Notes: generated by a model from the letters alone, not told the origin. 61,385 bases of DNA from an uncultured Actinomycetes bacterium (GCA_937127245.1 CAKZLU010000046.1:1-61385); one strand, 5' to 3'. Positions 17,731-27,247 are shown, numbered from the stretch's first letter. Program-made: numbers and translations.

Positions 17731-18933
17731 TCAGCCTTTCCCTTTTTTGGCTACGCTTTCAAGCGCATCGAAGATCTCCCTGGAATTATTCCTTATATCG
17801 AATAGCTCAAAGGCACGCGTTTTCGCCCTTTCCCCCATTTCTTTTCTTAAGTCGGGGTCAACAAGTAACCTCACCATGGCAGACGCGAGTGAATTCGCGT
17901 CTCCGGGCGGCACGAGTATTCCTGTAACGCCGTCTTCGACAATCTCCGGGACGCCGCCGGCGTTTGTCGCTATCACCGGCACTCCCAGAGACATAGCTTC
18001 TACAATCACAAGACCGAAAGGCTCAGGTAAGGTTGACGCATGGACGAGGCAGTCGGCTGAAGAAATCACGTCGAAAGCGTCTTCGCGGAAACCGGTGAAT
18101 ATTATTTTCTCGTCCATTTTAAGTTCGCTTGAGAGCTTTTTTAAGAAATTTACGTACTCTTTGTCTCCGTAAAGGGGGCTGCCAACGAGGAGAAATTTAG
18201 CCTGTTGAACTTGCTGGGCGACGGCGGAACAGGCCCGGATGAAAACATCCGGTCCTTTCCAGTCGACGAGCCTGCCGACCATTACCGCGACGGGCGTTCC
18301 CTCATCAAGTCCGAACTCATCCCTGATCTTGCGCCTCTTTTCAGCGTCTATTTCTGCTTGAACGTTTACACCATTGTATATCGTCAGGACTTTTTCTTCC
18401 GGAACCCCGATTGATATAATTGCGCGCGATACCGCGTTTGAAATCGCGAGCACCTTGGACGCAAAGAATTTTCCGAAAAACCCAAAAAGGAAAAGGTTCA
18501 GGGAATTGAAAGCGTCTCGATCTACAATGTCATGAATTCTCCAGACAACAGGCTTGCCTGCAAGCCGCGCCGCGGCGCTCCCGTAAATGTCTGCTTTCGC
18601 GCTGTTTGTCAGCACGAGGTCATATCCCCTTTTACGTATCAGGATGAAAAGCTTAAGGACTGATATGAGGAAATCGACCGGGTACAGCAAAATGGAGGCG
18701 CCTTTTTTGCCGAGTGATTTCCTTTTGATACCGAGCAACCTTTCGGATGGATGCCCAAGGTGAAATTTTATCCCCAATTTTCCAAGTTCCCGCGTTAAGG
18801 GACCCTCATGCGGGCAGGCGACCTCAAACTCGAGGTCTGAATCGGAAGCTTGCTCGAGCGTTCTGAGGAGCATAAGTTCGGCTCCCCCGAGATCAACTGC
18901 GTGGTTGACGACGAGTACTCTTAGTTGACGCAC
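17731..18933 (-). CDS. Family 4 glycosyltransferase
   Basis: Retaining GT-B glycosyltransferase, 400 residues. The N-terminus is LRVLVVNHAVDLGGAELMLL; VVWRIHDIVDRDAFN and VLAISNAVSRAII follow, then VAVMVGRLVDWKGPDVFI, and the EX7E motif in LPEPFGLVIVEAMSLGVPV. It starts with GTG at 18933, one base after the TGA of the methyltransferase gene, so translation is probably coupled. It is one of four GT4 enzymes in the locus, consistent with a repeat unit of several sugars. Confidence 0.88.
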   Translation of the reverse strand: MRQLRVLVVNHAVDLGGAELMLLRTLEQASDSDLEFEVACPHEGPLTRELGKLGIKFHLGHPSERLLGIKRKSLGKKGASILLYPVDFLISVLKLFILIRKRGYDLVLTNSAKADIYGSAAARLAGKPVVWRIHDIVDRDAFNSLNLFLFGFFGKFFASKVLAISNAVSRAIISIGVPEEKVLTIYNGVNVQAEIDAEKRRKIRDEFGLDEGTPVAVMVGRLVDWKGPDVFIRACSAVAQQVQQAKFLLVGSPLYGDKEYVNFLKKLSSELKMDEKIIFTGFREDAFDVISSADCLVHASTLPEPFGLVIVEAMSLGVPVIATNAGGVPEIVEDGVTGILVPPGDANSLASAMVRLLVDPDLRKEMGERAKTRAFELFDIRNNSREIFDALESVAKKGKG

Positions 18934-18934
18934 T

Positions 18935-19684
18935 TCAATTCCTTTTCAAAGAGGCGGATATAAGAACGCTTCGCCCCCTGTAGCGGAAATAGGGCATGTT
19001 TTTGAACAGGCGGTACAGGGGAACGCCCAGTTTGACGCTGAGGGCCCTCAAGCCCAAATGGGGAAAGACCGTGAAGTTTTCAACTACGGCGAAACCCGCC
19101 GCTTCGAGTATCGCCCCAAGTTCGCGCGTGTCGTAGTATCGAAGGTGTCCCGGGTCATCGAATATGAGTTTGTCCGGATACAGTTTGTTTGGCGTGCAGA
19201 AGGCAAGAATTCCTCCGGGCTTTAAGACCCTTTTCCATTCGGGAAGGGCGTGGTCAAGATCAGGCAGGTGTTCAATGAGGTGATTTGCCACCAGACGGTC
19301 AAAGCTCGAGTCCTCGAAGGGGGTGTTGGTCGCCCCTGCTGCGTAGACCTCCCCGGATTTAACCCTTTTCCTTGCAATCTCCAGAGCGTCTTCGGAGATG
19401 TCAATCCCGTAAGGTATGCATCCTTTATTCTCAAGGATGGATAAGAGCAATCCGCTCCCGCACCCGATCTCGAGCACTTTTAAGCCGGGCTCGAGTTCAA
19501 GCAGTCTTAAAAGAAGCTCGATTTCAATTTGAAAATCCTTTATGGACTCCCTTTTTTGGAAATACTCCCTGTTGTATATGGATGGGTCGTTTAGGCAATC
19601 ATATTCTGTATTCAACGGAACCTGCCCTAACCTATGACTCTTTTGCGGAAAATCACTCTTGCGAATCCATCTGTTTTGCGTCAA
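18935..19684 (-). CDS. Class I SAM-dependent methyltransferase
   Basis: Likely methylates a sugar or the end of the glycan chain. Motif I reads VLEIGCGSGLLLS (about residues 70-82), with GIDISEDALEIAR and the post-motif blocks DRLVANHLIEHLPD and VLKPGGILAFCTPN, all in canonical spacing. The C-terminal half has a moderately hydrophobic stretch. The frame begins at a TTG (19684) overlapping the 3' end of the acyltransferase gene by 32 nt; the start is uncertain because no strong ribosome site is visible. It sits between an acyltransferase and a GT4 gene. Confidence 0.85.
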   Translation of the reverse strand: MTQNRWIRKSDFPQKSHRLGQVPLNTEYDCLNDPSIYNREYFQKRESIKDFQIEIELLLRLLELEPGLKVLEIGCGSGLLLSILENKGCIPYGIDISEDALEIARKRVKSGEVYAAGATNTPFEDSSFDRLVANHLIEHLPDLDHALPEWKRVLKPGGILAFCTPNKLYPDKLIFDDPGHLRYYDTRELGAILEAAGFAVVENFTVFPHLGLRALSVKLGVPLYRLFKNMPYFRYRGRSVLISASLKRN

Positions 19685-20381
19685 GTATGTAATCGAACGG
19701 CGTTCCCGTTCTCAGTTTCGTATGCGGCTGGATCTTGATGCCCTCTTTTCTCCATGTTACGAGATGGTCAAACGGGGTTGAAGGAGGCCTGTTTTCATTT
19801 GGGTGGTCATAATAGAACTCGGGCCGCAATTTCATGTCAGCCTGCCATCCCTGGATGAAGTCCTCCACTTTGCCGATCGGTTTAGCAGGATTCCCGGCCA
19901 CAACCGTGCCCTCCGGAACATCTTTTGTCACGACTGAACCGGCAAGGGCGGCGGAATACGGTCCTATGGTTACCCCTGGAAGGATTGTTACGTAAGAGCC
20001 AATCTTCGAGCCGTAACAGATTCTCACGGGTGTTACTCTCATGGGCATGTCCAACATGGAATTTAAACCAGCGTCATGCGATATTATGTTTGACCCGTAA
20101 CCTATCCCGACATAATCCTCGATTATTACTGCTTTAGGCGTGGTGAACTCAATATATACCCCGTAATCGATGTGCACGTTCTTACCGATGCTTACCCCAC
20201 GCTTTCGAAGGTATTTCAACCTGTAATTCATGTCCGGGTGCCACATCGAAAGAAGCGCCAGTATCCTGATGTCGAGCCAGGCAAGAAAATTGAGGACCCT
20301 GTTGATTATCATCCAGGCGATCTTGTTTCGAACTAAAAACGCGTACCCCTTTGCAAGCAGGACCAGTTTCTTACGGTTCAT
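19653..20381 (-). CDS. LbH-family acyltransferase
   Basis: A left-handed beta-helix acyltransferase with an N-terminal helical region (1-60), then repeats including VSIGKNVHIDYGVYIEF, EDYVGIGYGSNIISHDAG, IGSYVTILPGVTIGPYS, SVVTKDVPEGTVVAGNPAKPIG. The tail (from about residue 180) is Pro/His-rich and typical of sugar O-acyltransferases in capsule loci. The ATG at 20381 has GGGGG six bases upstream and is preferred to the GTG at 20384. It probably decorates the repeat unit with an acyl group; the acyl donor and acceptor are unknown. Confidence 0.82.
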   Translation of the reverse strand: MNRKKLVLLAKGYAFLVRNKIAWMIINRVLNFLAWLDIRILALLSMWHPDMNYRLKYLRKRGVSIGKNVHIDYGVYIEFTTPKAVIIEDYVGIGYGSNIISHDAGLNSMLDMPMRVTPVRICYGSKIGSYVTILPGVTIGPYSAALAGSVVTKDVPEGTVVAGNPAKPIGKVEDFIQGWQADMKLRPEFYYDHPNENRPPSTPFDHLVTWRKEGIKIQPHTKLRTGTPFDYILDAKQMDSQE

Positions 20382-20589
20382 CACCTACCCCCTTTCATGA
20401 AATTTCCGCTATAATCTTTCAACGAAAAACGAGCACCTCCCGGTAGAAAAAGGAATCCCAAAGCCCGCGGATGAAATCACGAGCCGCTTTATGCCCGGGT
20501 GCAATCCAAAATTTTTTGACAAGTCCTCAAAGTACAACGCCCACTCATGAAATACGCGAAAATTTCCTTCAGTGCTGATAGCCAGCCCG

Positions 20590-22152
20590 CTAGCTTGAAA
20601 AGAGCGGCTTTCTCGCGGTCTTATCGACCAGAAACCCTTCCCTGCGGGCGATGTTGTACAGGCTTCCCGCCGTTCCCAAAACAGACCAAAAAATTGTGAC
20701 CATTGCTATGCCGAAAAGGAGCCATGCCCCGAAAAGACTTGCTACCGCAATTCCAACTATGCCGAGGAACAGGGCCTCGGCGTGATATTTGATGAACGGG
20801 TCGGTCCTCGCGTTGCTCCAGGCAAGAAGTAGCATTATCCAGTACACGATAAAAAGCAGTATGAAGGCGGAAAAGCCGACAAGCCCGTGCGACACTAAAT
20901 AGGTGAGATACGCGTTTTCCACCGCCGCCCACATCTGGGTTATGTTATTCACCCTGATACGCCTTCCCTCCATTCCCATACCAAGGCCAAACAGGGGGTG
21001 TTCCATGAAGAAGTCGAGCGCCAGGCTGTATTGATAGATCCGTATTTTTGCCGCCTCTTTCGCGGTCAGGGACACAAATCTTTTCTTAACGAAATCAGGC
21101 GGATACATTACGCCTATAACAATAGAAACCAGAAGAATCAATGTGATAAGACAAAGGACCATCCTCTTGTCCAGAAACCCGAATATGAAGTAGAGGAGGG
21201 CGATCGTTGCTGCGGCGATCCAGGCGGCGCGCGAGCCCGTAAAGAAAAGGCAAGCGATGACAATGCCGAGACCCGAGATGAGAAGCAGCCTGTGAAGCCT
21301 TCTGCGGTAACACCACAAAAGGCTTACGAAAAAAGGCAGCACCAAGACGAGGTAAGCGCCCAAAACGTTGGGATGCAGGAAACTGGAGTTAACCCTGTAT
21401 GCCTGTCCCCCCGACTCGCCCGCCACGTAGTTAACTTCTCTTGGATAGCCGAGCTTTGAGAAAACTTTAACTGAGAAATTCTCTGACCAAGCTTGGCCCA
21501 GGACTTTCTGAACGAGCCCGAAAAGCGCCACGAGCGTTGCGCAAATCATGAAGACAACTATTACCTGCTGCACCTGCTTTCTTGTCTTAACGTTATTAAG
21601 AAAAATGAAGAATATATAGACAAAAAGCGTTGTTCTGACGAATCTGAAAGCCGCGAGGAGATATGAACCTCCGTTGAGAATGCCGACAAAGCAGGCAAGG
21701 ATGGATGTTAGAACATACAGAATGATGGGGATGGTCATGGGGCTTTTCTCTCTCCACGATGCTTTCTTGAGAAAAACCTTTATAAGCCACGCGAAAAGGA
21801 CCATTGCCATGATGATCTCATGGATGTTGAAGTGAAGCCCTCTGGTTTCTCCGACCACTCCCATCTGAAGACCCAATGCGAGCGATGGTCCCGCTTGGGG
21901 CAGCGTAAGGTTAAACGCCAAGAAAAGCAGGATCCCGATGAAGGGGTTTTTGTATATGACAATGAAAAGAGCGATGAAACCCACGGCGCCAAGTAGGATT
22001 TTTAAGGGGAGAGAGGCGGACGCGACGCCAGCCGCGACGCCGAGCGCTGCAAGCCCTACTGCAACAAGCGCGCCCGTAAAGTATTTCCTCGCCGTGTTCC
22101 GTTTAGGCAAATTGCGTGCGGCTGAGGGATTGCTCGTTTTAATTTTTGCCAC
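20590..22152 (-). CDS. O-antigen ligase/polymerase family protein (Wzy-like)
   Basis: A multi-pass membrane protein that polymerises lipid-linked repeat units (Wzy) or ligates glycan to an acceptor. About 11-12 hydrophobic segments span the 520 residues; the Wzy_C-type signature region includes YRVNSSFLHPNVLGAYLVLVL, FFTGSRAAW and FMEHPLFGLGMGME, all characteristic of the O-antigen ligase superfamily, with the long extracytoplasmic loop around 215-250. The N-terminus is basic and Ala-rich. It starts 14 nt inside the upstream GT4 gene, so translation is likely coupled. It is the only polymerase candidate here, supporting a Wzx/Wzy pathway. Confidence 0.88.
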   Translation of the reverse strand: MAKIKTSNPSAARNLPKRNTARKYFTGALVAVGLAALGVAAGVASASLPLKILLGAVGFIALFIVIYKNPFIGILLFLAFNLTLPQAGPSLALGLQMGVVGETRGLHFNIHEIIMAMVLFAWLIKVFLKKASWREKSPMTIPIILYVLTSILACFVGILNGGSYLLAAFRFVRTTLFVYIFFIFLNNVKTRKQVQQVIVVFMICATLVALFGLVQKVLGQAWSENFSVKVFSKLGYPREVNYVAGESGGQAYRVNSSFLHPNVLGAYLVLVLPFFVSLLWCYRRRLHRLLLISGLGIVIACLFFTGSRAAWIAAATIALLYFIFGFLDKRMVLCLITLILLVSIVIGVMYPPDFVKKRFVSLTAKEAAKIRIYQYSLALDFFMEHPLFGLGMGMEGRRIRVNNITQMWAAVENAYLTYLVSHGLVGFSAFILLFIVYWIMLLLAWSNARTDPFIKYHAEALFLGIVGIAVASLFGAWLLFGIAMVTIFWSVLGTAGSLYNIARREGFLVDKTARKPLFSS

Positions 22153-23314
22153 CTCCCTCTAATACAGCGCGGTACAGCTCAAGCACGCGGGAAGCCGCTT
22201 TTTCCCACGTGAAGGCGCTCGCTTTTTCATGACCTTTCTTGACTATTTCGTTTTTGAAATCCTCATCCGAGACAATTCTTAGCATTGCGGAGGCTATGTC
22301 TTCTGGATCTAAAGGCTCGACAAGAACGCCCGATTCCTCGAGAATCTCAGGAAGGGAAGAGGACCTGGAAGCGATAACGGGGGTCCCGAGCGCCATCGCC
22401 TCTATTGTTGGAAGGCCAAAACCCTCGTATAACGAAACGAAGATTAAAGCCTCTGCCCCGAAGAGAAGGTAGCGGAGGTCCTCATCGCTTACGAAACCGG
22501 ACATGAGGACGCTTTCTTCAAGTCCCATGTCAAAAATCTCGCTATTAAGATAATCCTCAAAGCCGGAAACGTTTCCGCATATTACCAATTTGTGCGCGCT
22601 ACCGCCTGTTTTAAGGAATCTTTTAAAACCTAAAAGCATGTTGTGAATGTTCTTTCTCGGGTCAAATCCTCCCAGATAGAGGAAATAAGGCTTTTCTATA
22701 TGGTGCTTCTCAAGATAAGATTGAAGAGAATCCGCGTCAACGTGCTCAAATCCATAACTTACACCTTCATATATAACATGTATTCTTTCCTTTGGGATGT
22801 TCCAAAGCCTGTGAACGTCTCTTTTTGTTGATTCGCTCACCGCTATAACCGCGGAGGCTTTCTGAGCAGCTTTGCGGTGCGCCCGTATCCATATGAAGGA
22901 TTTCGGTCCCAGGTAAGGACCGCGCAGGATGAGGAGAATCAGGTCGTGCACGGTTACTATGCTTTTGCATCTTAGAAACGGAGTCAGATTGTGGTCGATG
23001 CCGTGGAAGAGCTTAACGCCTGATTTTGAAACCGCTCTTGCGAACGGCAGGTATTCATTGGGAGAAGGGTATTCGCTTGCGCTTTTTCCGACCGGAATCT
23101 CAATCCAGTCCGCCACCTTTTTCCATACCTCCGAACTGACCGTGTTTTCCGGGGGGTTGTTTCCGTAACCGAACAGATAGAAAGAAAACTCATCGGAGGC
23201 TGAAACGATAGCCTCCACAAGGTGCGAGGTATATCTTCCGATGCCCCTGTGTCTGTTTATGTTTGATATCGCTCTCACGTCAATGCCCACAGAAGGTTTC
23301 ATAACCCCGTTCAC
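22139..23314 (-). CDS. Family 4 glycosyltransferase
   Basis: Retaining GT-B enzyme, about 391 residues, with IGRYTSHLVEAIVSA near the N-terminus, IVTVHDLILLIL and SAVIAVSESTKRDVHRLW mid-protein, FLYLGGFDPRKNIHNML, and the EX7E motif in SLYEGFGLPTIEAMALGTPV. The GTG at 23314 and an ATG four codons later (23302) are both possible; the ATG has a GGGG tract just before it. The gene begins 9 nt after the methyltransferase-like gene and its 3' end overlaps the Wzy gene. Confidence 0.88.
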   Translation of the reverse strand: MNGVMKPSVGIDVRAISNINRHRGIGRYTSHLVEAIVSASDEFSFYLFGYGNNPPENTVSSEVWKKVADWIEIPVGKSASEYPSPNEYLPFARAVSKSGVKLFHGIDHNLTPFLRCKSIVTVHDLILLILRGPYLGPKSFIWIRAHRKAAQKASAVIAVSESTKRDVHRLWNIPKERIHVIYEGVSYGFEHVDADSLQSYLEKHHIEKPYFLYLGGFDPRKNIHNMLLGFKRFLKTGGSAHKLVICGNVSGFEDYLNSEIFDMGLEESVLMSGFVSDEDLRYLLFGAEALIFVSLYEGFGLPTIEAMALGTPVIASRSSSLPEILEESGVLVEPLDPEDIASAMLRIVSDEDFKNEIVKKGHEKASAFTWEKAASRVLELYRAVLEGGGKN

Positions 23315-23323
23315 TCGCTCATG

Positions 23324-23968
23324 TTACCGTTTGATCGCCGAGACTATGAGTATCTTTCCGCTTTCGCGAAAGATTGGAAGCCGCTCAAGCTTAAGGCAGA
23401 AAGAGAGGTCTCCGCGGTAGAGCATAGGGAGCCTCAGGTTCGGTATTAGGGAAGTGCTCTCGATTGGCGAAAAGCCTGAACACCTAAGCATGGCGAAGAG
23501 TTTTTCTTTCGAGTATGTCCACCTTATTCGCGACAGGGGTCTTTGGTGCCATCCAGTAAATGCGCTGTTGAGAGTTACGAATGCCGCGATGCCATCTTTC
23601 TTCAGCACGCGGCACCAGTCCGTAAGCGCGCTTATCGGGTCGCGAAGGTAGTTGAGCGTGAACTGAGAGGCCAGCCGATCGAAGCATTCGCTGTCAAATG
23701 GCATGCGGTGGGGATTTCCTTTCGGTCTTTTAATCGCTACGGTATCTGCCATATCGCTTGTTCGCGCACCGTTGAAATTTTCCATCGGTTCGAACCAGAT
23801 AACCGAGCATCCGAAAGCCTCCTCAAGAGTGCTTGCGAGAATTCCCTCGTGTTCCCCGATCAAAAGGGCGCTCATGCCTCCGGACAACTTGAGGAAATCG
23901 GTTATCCGTTTAACTCTCAACCTGTGTTCATTCAGACTTGTCTTTAGTGCCTCTTCGTTTTCGCTCAT
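23324..23968 (-). CDS. Methyltransferase-like protein with degenerate SAM motif
   Basis: A 214-residue protein with a class I methyltransferase outline: a substrate region, then MPFDSECFDRLASQFTLNYL and VLKKDGIAAFVTL in the places of post-motif II/III. The usual motif I (VLEIGCGSG) is replaced by ALLIGEHEG, keeping the two glycines but not the acid-Gly-Cys-Gly series. Whether it still binds SAM is unclear. It lies between the lipoprotein hydrolase and a GT4 gene in the operon. It could be an inactive scaffold or a modified methyltransferase. Confidence 0.7.
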   Translation of the reverse strand: MSENEEALKTSLNEHRLRVKRITDFLKLSGGMSALLIGEHEGILASTLEEAFGCSVIWFEPMENFNGARTSDMADTVAIKRPKGNPHRMPFDSECFDRLASQFTLNYLRDPISALTDWCRVLKKDGIAAFVTLNSAFTGWHQRPLSRIRWTYSKEKLFAMLRCSGFSPIESTSLIPNLRLPMLYRGDLSFCLKLERLPIFRESGKILIVSAIKR

Positions 23969-24032
23969 TGCCCGTTCCTGTTTTAAATGATTAGGCAGTC
24001 TTGCCCAAAGAGAGCCTTCTCAAATGTCGGTA

Positions 24033-25121
24033 TCACACGCCGTATTTCTTGAACCACTCGAGGGTCATGTTCCAGATCTCCGCTCTCCCCGCGGGGTCAT
24101 TCACGCAGTGCGCCTCATTCGGGTAGATTTTCAACTCCACGATTTTTCCAGCGGCTTTCATCGCGTCATAGAGCTTGACCGATTGCCCCACAGGCACAAG
24201 CGGGTCCTTCGCGCCGTGGATGAGAAGCACCGGAGCGTTTATATCTTTCACGTAGTTTATTGCTGATCTCACGGCGTATTCCTCCGGAAACACATCTGGA
24301 CCTCCCGGAATTATTGTTTTCACCTTGGCAAACATTTCTTTCGCCGAAGGGTCACTGGATGTTACAAGGTGCTCGTATCCCTCAACCGCGTCGCTAAAGC
24401 CCGCTTCTGCGACAACGCACTTTATTTTCTTGTATCTGGCAGCGGCGAGTATCGAAACAGTAGCCCCGTGGCTTTGTCCTGTCGCTGCAATCCTTTCATC
24501 GTCAATCCAGCCCTTTGACTCAAGATATTTAAGCCCGAAAATTACGTCGTCAACCTCGCCCTTCGCCAGTTCATGCGTTCCCTCCGATTTACCACTCCCC
24601 CGGTAGTCAGACACGAGCGCGAGATAGCCTTTTTCAGCGAAAATTATTCCCACATCGCTAAAGTCGGCCGCGTCGCCGAACCCTGGATGGTTGACGGCCA
24701 CGGTTGGCCATGGACCATCACCCTGGGGTTTGAAAACAAGGGCGGAAACGGTGATGTTGCCGGCGCTCTTGAAGAATATGCGCTCTCCTACTTTTTTAAG
24801 AGATGGAATCTCGGCTTCGATTTCGTCAAGCAGGGATGAAGCGCGTAAATAGTCACCCCTGCCGTAAGCATTGAGGGCCTCAATCCATTTGGCGCGGGGC
24901 GATCTGACGTCGTATCCATCGCCAGCTTTTTCCTTTATTATGTTGAGCAGTTTCAGGCCCCGAGACGTGAGCGACGCCTGGTCGATCACCTGCTTTATGT
25001 CGCAGGAACAGCCCCCCACTAAAGGGATTATGAGGAGCGCCGCGAGGACCGCCGAGACTAAAGCGACTCTCACCCTTGGTGGATTCATCACTTTACCACG
25101 AGGTCTTTTCATCGCTTTCAT
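24033..25121 (-). CDS. Lipoprotein alpha/beta-hydrolase (peptidase S9/dienelactone-type fold)
   Basis: A secreted, lipid-anchored hydrolase, here probably acting on an ester or glycan at the outer face of the membrane. A basic start and hydrophobic segment end in the lipobox LVGGC (Cys at about 38), followed by SCD. The alpha/beta-hydrolase core shows FKPQGDGPWPTVAVNHPG, the nucleophile elbow GQSHG, the acid in LLIHGAKDPLVP, and the histidine in NEAHCVND. An extra helical segment precedes the catalytic domain (about 45-110). Its ATG overlaps the TGA of the flippase gene by 4 nt (ATGA), so the two are translationally coupled. An acyl-esterase or deacetylase role for the exported polymer is a guess. 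Confidence 0.82.
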   Translation of the reverse strand: MKAMKRPRGKVMNPPRVRVALVSAVLAALLIIPLVGGCSCDIKQVIDQASLTSRGLKLLNIIKEKAGDGYDVRSPRAKWIEALNAYGRGDYLRASSLLDEIEAEIPSLKKVGERIFFKSAGNITVSALVFKPQGDGPWPTVAVNHPGFGDAADFSDVGIIFAEKGYLALVSDYRGSGKSEGTHELAKGEVDDVIFGLKYLESKGWIDDERIAATGQSHGATVSILAAARYKKIKCVVAEAGFSDAVEGYEHLVTSSDPSAKEMFAKVKTIIPGGPDVFPEEYAVRSAINYVKDINAPVLLIHGAKDPLVPVGQSVKLYDAMKAAGKIVELKIYPNEAHCVNDPAGRAEIWNMTLEWFKKYGV

Positions 25122-27247
25122 CCTTCCACTTTCAGAAGTTGATTAAGTTCATTTATTCCTGACTTAGATAACGTCCGGGTTACAGTCACCGCTACCGCGT
25201 AGGTCAGAAGGACGGCAGCGGATGTTGAGAGGGCGCCGATTGCGGAGCCTGAGAGTTTATCCACGAACTGCTTTCCAGTAAACACGAACCTGGTCAGCCC
25301 GAACCAGGTTAAGTAAAGCGTTCCCCAGGAGATAACAGGGGCGGGGAGGATCTTAAGCAGTTCCGGGCGGTACTTCAGCTCTCCGGACAGAAGGAAATAT
25401 ATCAGCAGAAACACCGATGCCTCGCTTAATAGCGCCGTGATTGCCGCTCCCCTGAAGTCGAAAAGCGGGATAAGAATCAGGTTCAGAACCGCTTTGAGGA
25501 TAAGACTTACGAGGACGATGCTCGTAATCCTTTTCTGCCTGTTTATCACAACGAAAAAGGGAAAACTTATGGCGGTCATGATAGTGAAGCACATCGCGGC
25601 CATGGTCAACCAGACCACTACCCACGCCTCGGAGAACTGGTGTTTCTGAACAAGAAGAATGGGTCTTGCCAGTATGGGGATTATTACCGCAAGCGGTATC
25701 GTAAGGACGAATGAATACCGAAGGAGCTTCTCCCACACTCTGCCAAGCCTTTCCGGGTATTTACCTCCGACAACGGAAACAGCCGGAAGGACCGCCATGT
25801 TGACAGCGAGAGTCAAAAAGGCGAACGCTTTAGCGAACATGCTTCCGGCGTTGTAAAGACCGACCGAGGCGTTCCCTTTAATCCACGCGAGGATCGGCAC
25901 ATCAAGGGACGCGTAAATGGCTACACCGAGTGAAACTACAGCAAGTGGCCAGGCGTTTACGAGCAAATAGCGTCTTAGCTGGGGACCAGTCATCAATTCG
26001 GGGCTTGCCGCTTTCCTACTTTCACCTTTTTTAAGATACAGGGCGGTGGCGACGGTATCCTTTGTGCTTAATGACGAGCCCACTCCTTTAGTTTGCGCTC
26101 CGCTGGCGCGCGGCGGCTGCTGGTTTTTTGTCTCCGTAGGAGGGGAAGCCTCCGCGGCTTCAAGGGAGGCTTCATCGGTTATGTTCTTGTCCCCGATTTT
26201 AAGCTCAAGCTTCCCGTATCTACCAATAGGCGCTTTACCCTCGCGCGTCTCCTGGCTTCTTAACCTCCCCGTGGCTTCTTCCTCTTTCTCTCTTCGAACC
26301 AATTCATGTCTTTCTTCTCCGTTCGCTCGCCTTTCCTTAAACGTCATGAGTGCTTGCGGTCTTGGCATGTTTTTTAACGGACCCATTTTTCTGGAAAGAT
26401 GAGACTTCCACTCAAGCGGTATTTCATCTGGTTCCTTGAGGTCGTCGGGAACGAAGACCCCTTTTTGATAATCCCCTGTCATGTCCTTAAGCGAATAGTC
26501 CGCGACTATTGCTCTGCCATAGCTTCCATGCCCCGGCGCACGAACCACAATAGCCTCGGCAAGCGCTTTGTCAAGTTCTCTTGCGGGTGGGGCTTCAAGA
26601 GTTGAAAGAGTTCGCCTGTAGATTATGTAGAAGTGTATTATCGAGTAAATCATTGTTCCTATATACGTGAGCATTAGAAGGACAAGGGCGCGCACAGCTG
26701 CATCCTTTGTTGGATTTGCGCCGACTTGCGAAACCACGAAGAATGAGACGGCCACCCTGAGAATCCCCATTATCAGATAGACATACGCGACGGTTGTGAG
26801 TTTCTCAAGACCGATGAAATTCTCGGCAAGAGAATTGGAGAACGGCTGTTCGACGAGAAGGCAGAATGATATGGCGAGCACAACCCAGAACCTTGGTCCG
26901 GACAGAGGGTCGGAGCGTTGTATGAGCATTCCTATGAAGTTGGTGATGGTGATGAGAACGAAAGCAAGGACCGCGAGGCGAAGTCTGAGAGAAACCACGT
27001 TCGGGAAATACTTTCTCACCCTCCTGTGGTCTTGCGAAACGTCTCGTACGGAAATGTTTCCAATGCCGAAATCTGGCAAAACTTGAAACATTGTGTAGAG
27101 CGTGTATCCGTACGCGTAAACACCCGCGTATTTAGGACCCAGCTGCTTGTTTATGAATATCGCAAGCAGGAAGAAAAGAGAGCTCGTCACGAGTTTTGAC
27201 AGTATGAGCGCCGAGGCGTTTTTGCTTACCTGCCCTACTCTTTCCAT
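25118..27247 (-). CDS. Wzx-type lipid-linked oligosaccharide flippase with large cytosolic insertion
   Basis: A MOP-superfamily flippase moving undecaprenyl-linked repeat units across the membrane. The N-terminal lobe has about six hydrophobic helices (residues 12-212) and the C-terminal lobe about six to eight (431-709). Between them lies a ~215-residue hydrophilic segment (about 213-430), rich in Glu, Arg and Lys, at the inter-lobe position that faces the cytosol in MOP proteins. Normal Wzx proteins are 400-500 residues; the 709 here is due to this insert, which I do not recognise. It has a partially ordered start (KELDKALAEAIVVRAPGHG) and a low-complexity charged middle. The ATG follows AGGGAAAA. 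Confidence 0.85.
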   Translation of the reverse strand: MERVGQVSKNASALILSKLVTSSLFFLLAIFINKQLGPKYAGVYAYGYTLYTMFQVLPDFGIGNISVRDVSQDHRRVRKYFPNVVSLRLRLAVLAFVLITITNFIGMLIQRSDPLSGPRFWVVLAISFCLLVEQPFSNSLAENFIGLEKLTTVAYVYLIMGILRVAVSFFVVSQVGANPTKDAAVRALVLLMLTYIGTMIYSIIHFYIIYRRTLSTLEAPPARELDKALAEAIVVRAPGHGSYGRAIVADYSLKDMTGDYQKGVFVPDDLKEPDEIPLEWKSHLSRKMGPLKNMPRPQALMTFKERRANGEERHELVRREKEEEATGRLRSQETREGKAPIGRYGKLELKIGDKNITDEASLEAAEASPPTETKNQQPPRASGAQTKGVGSSLSTKDTVATALYLKKGESRKAASPELMTGPQLRRYLLVNAWPLAVVSLGVAIYASLDVPILAWIKGNASVGLYNAGSMFAKAFAFLTLAVNMAVLPAVSVVGGKYPERLGRVWEKLLRYSFVLTIPLAVIIPILARPILLVQKHQFSEAWVVVWLTMAAMCFTIMTAISFPFFVVINRQKRITSIVLVSLILKAVLNLILIPLFDFRGAAITALLSEASVFLLIYFLLSGELKYRPELLKILPAPVISWGTLYLTWFGLTRFVFTGKQFVDKLSGSAIGALSTSAAVLLTYAVAVTVTRTLSKSGINELNQLLKVEG

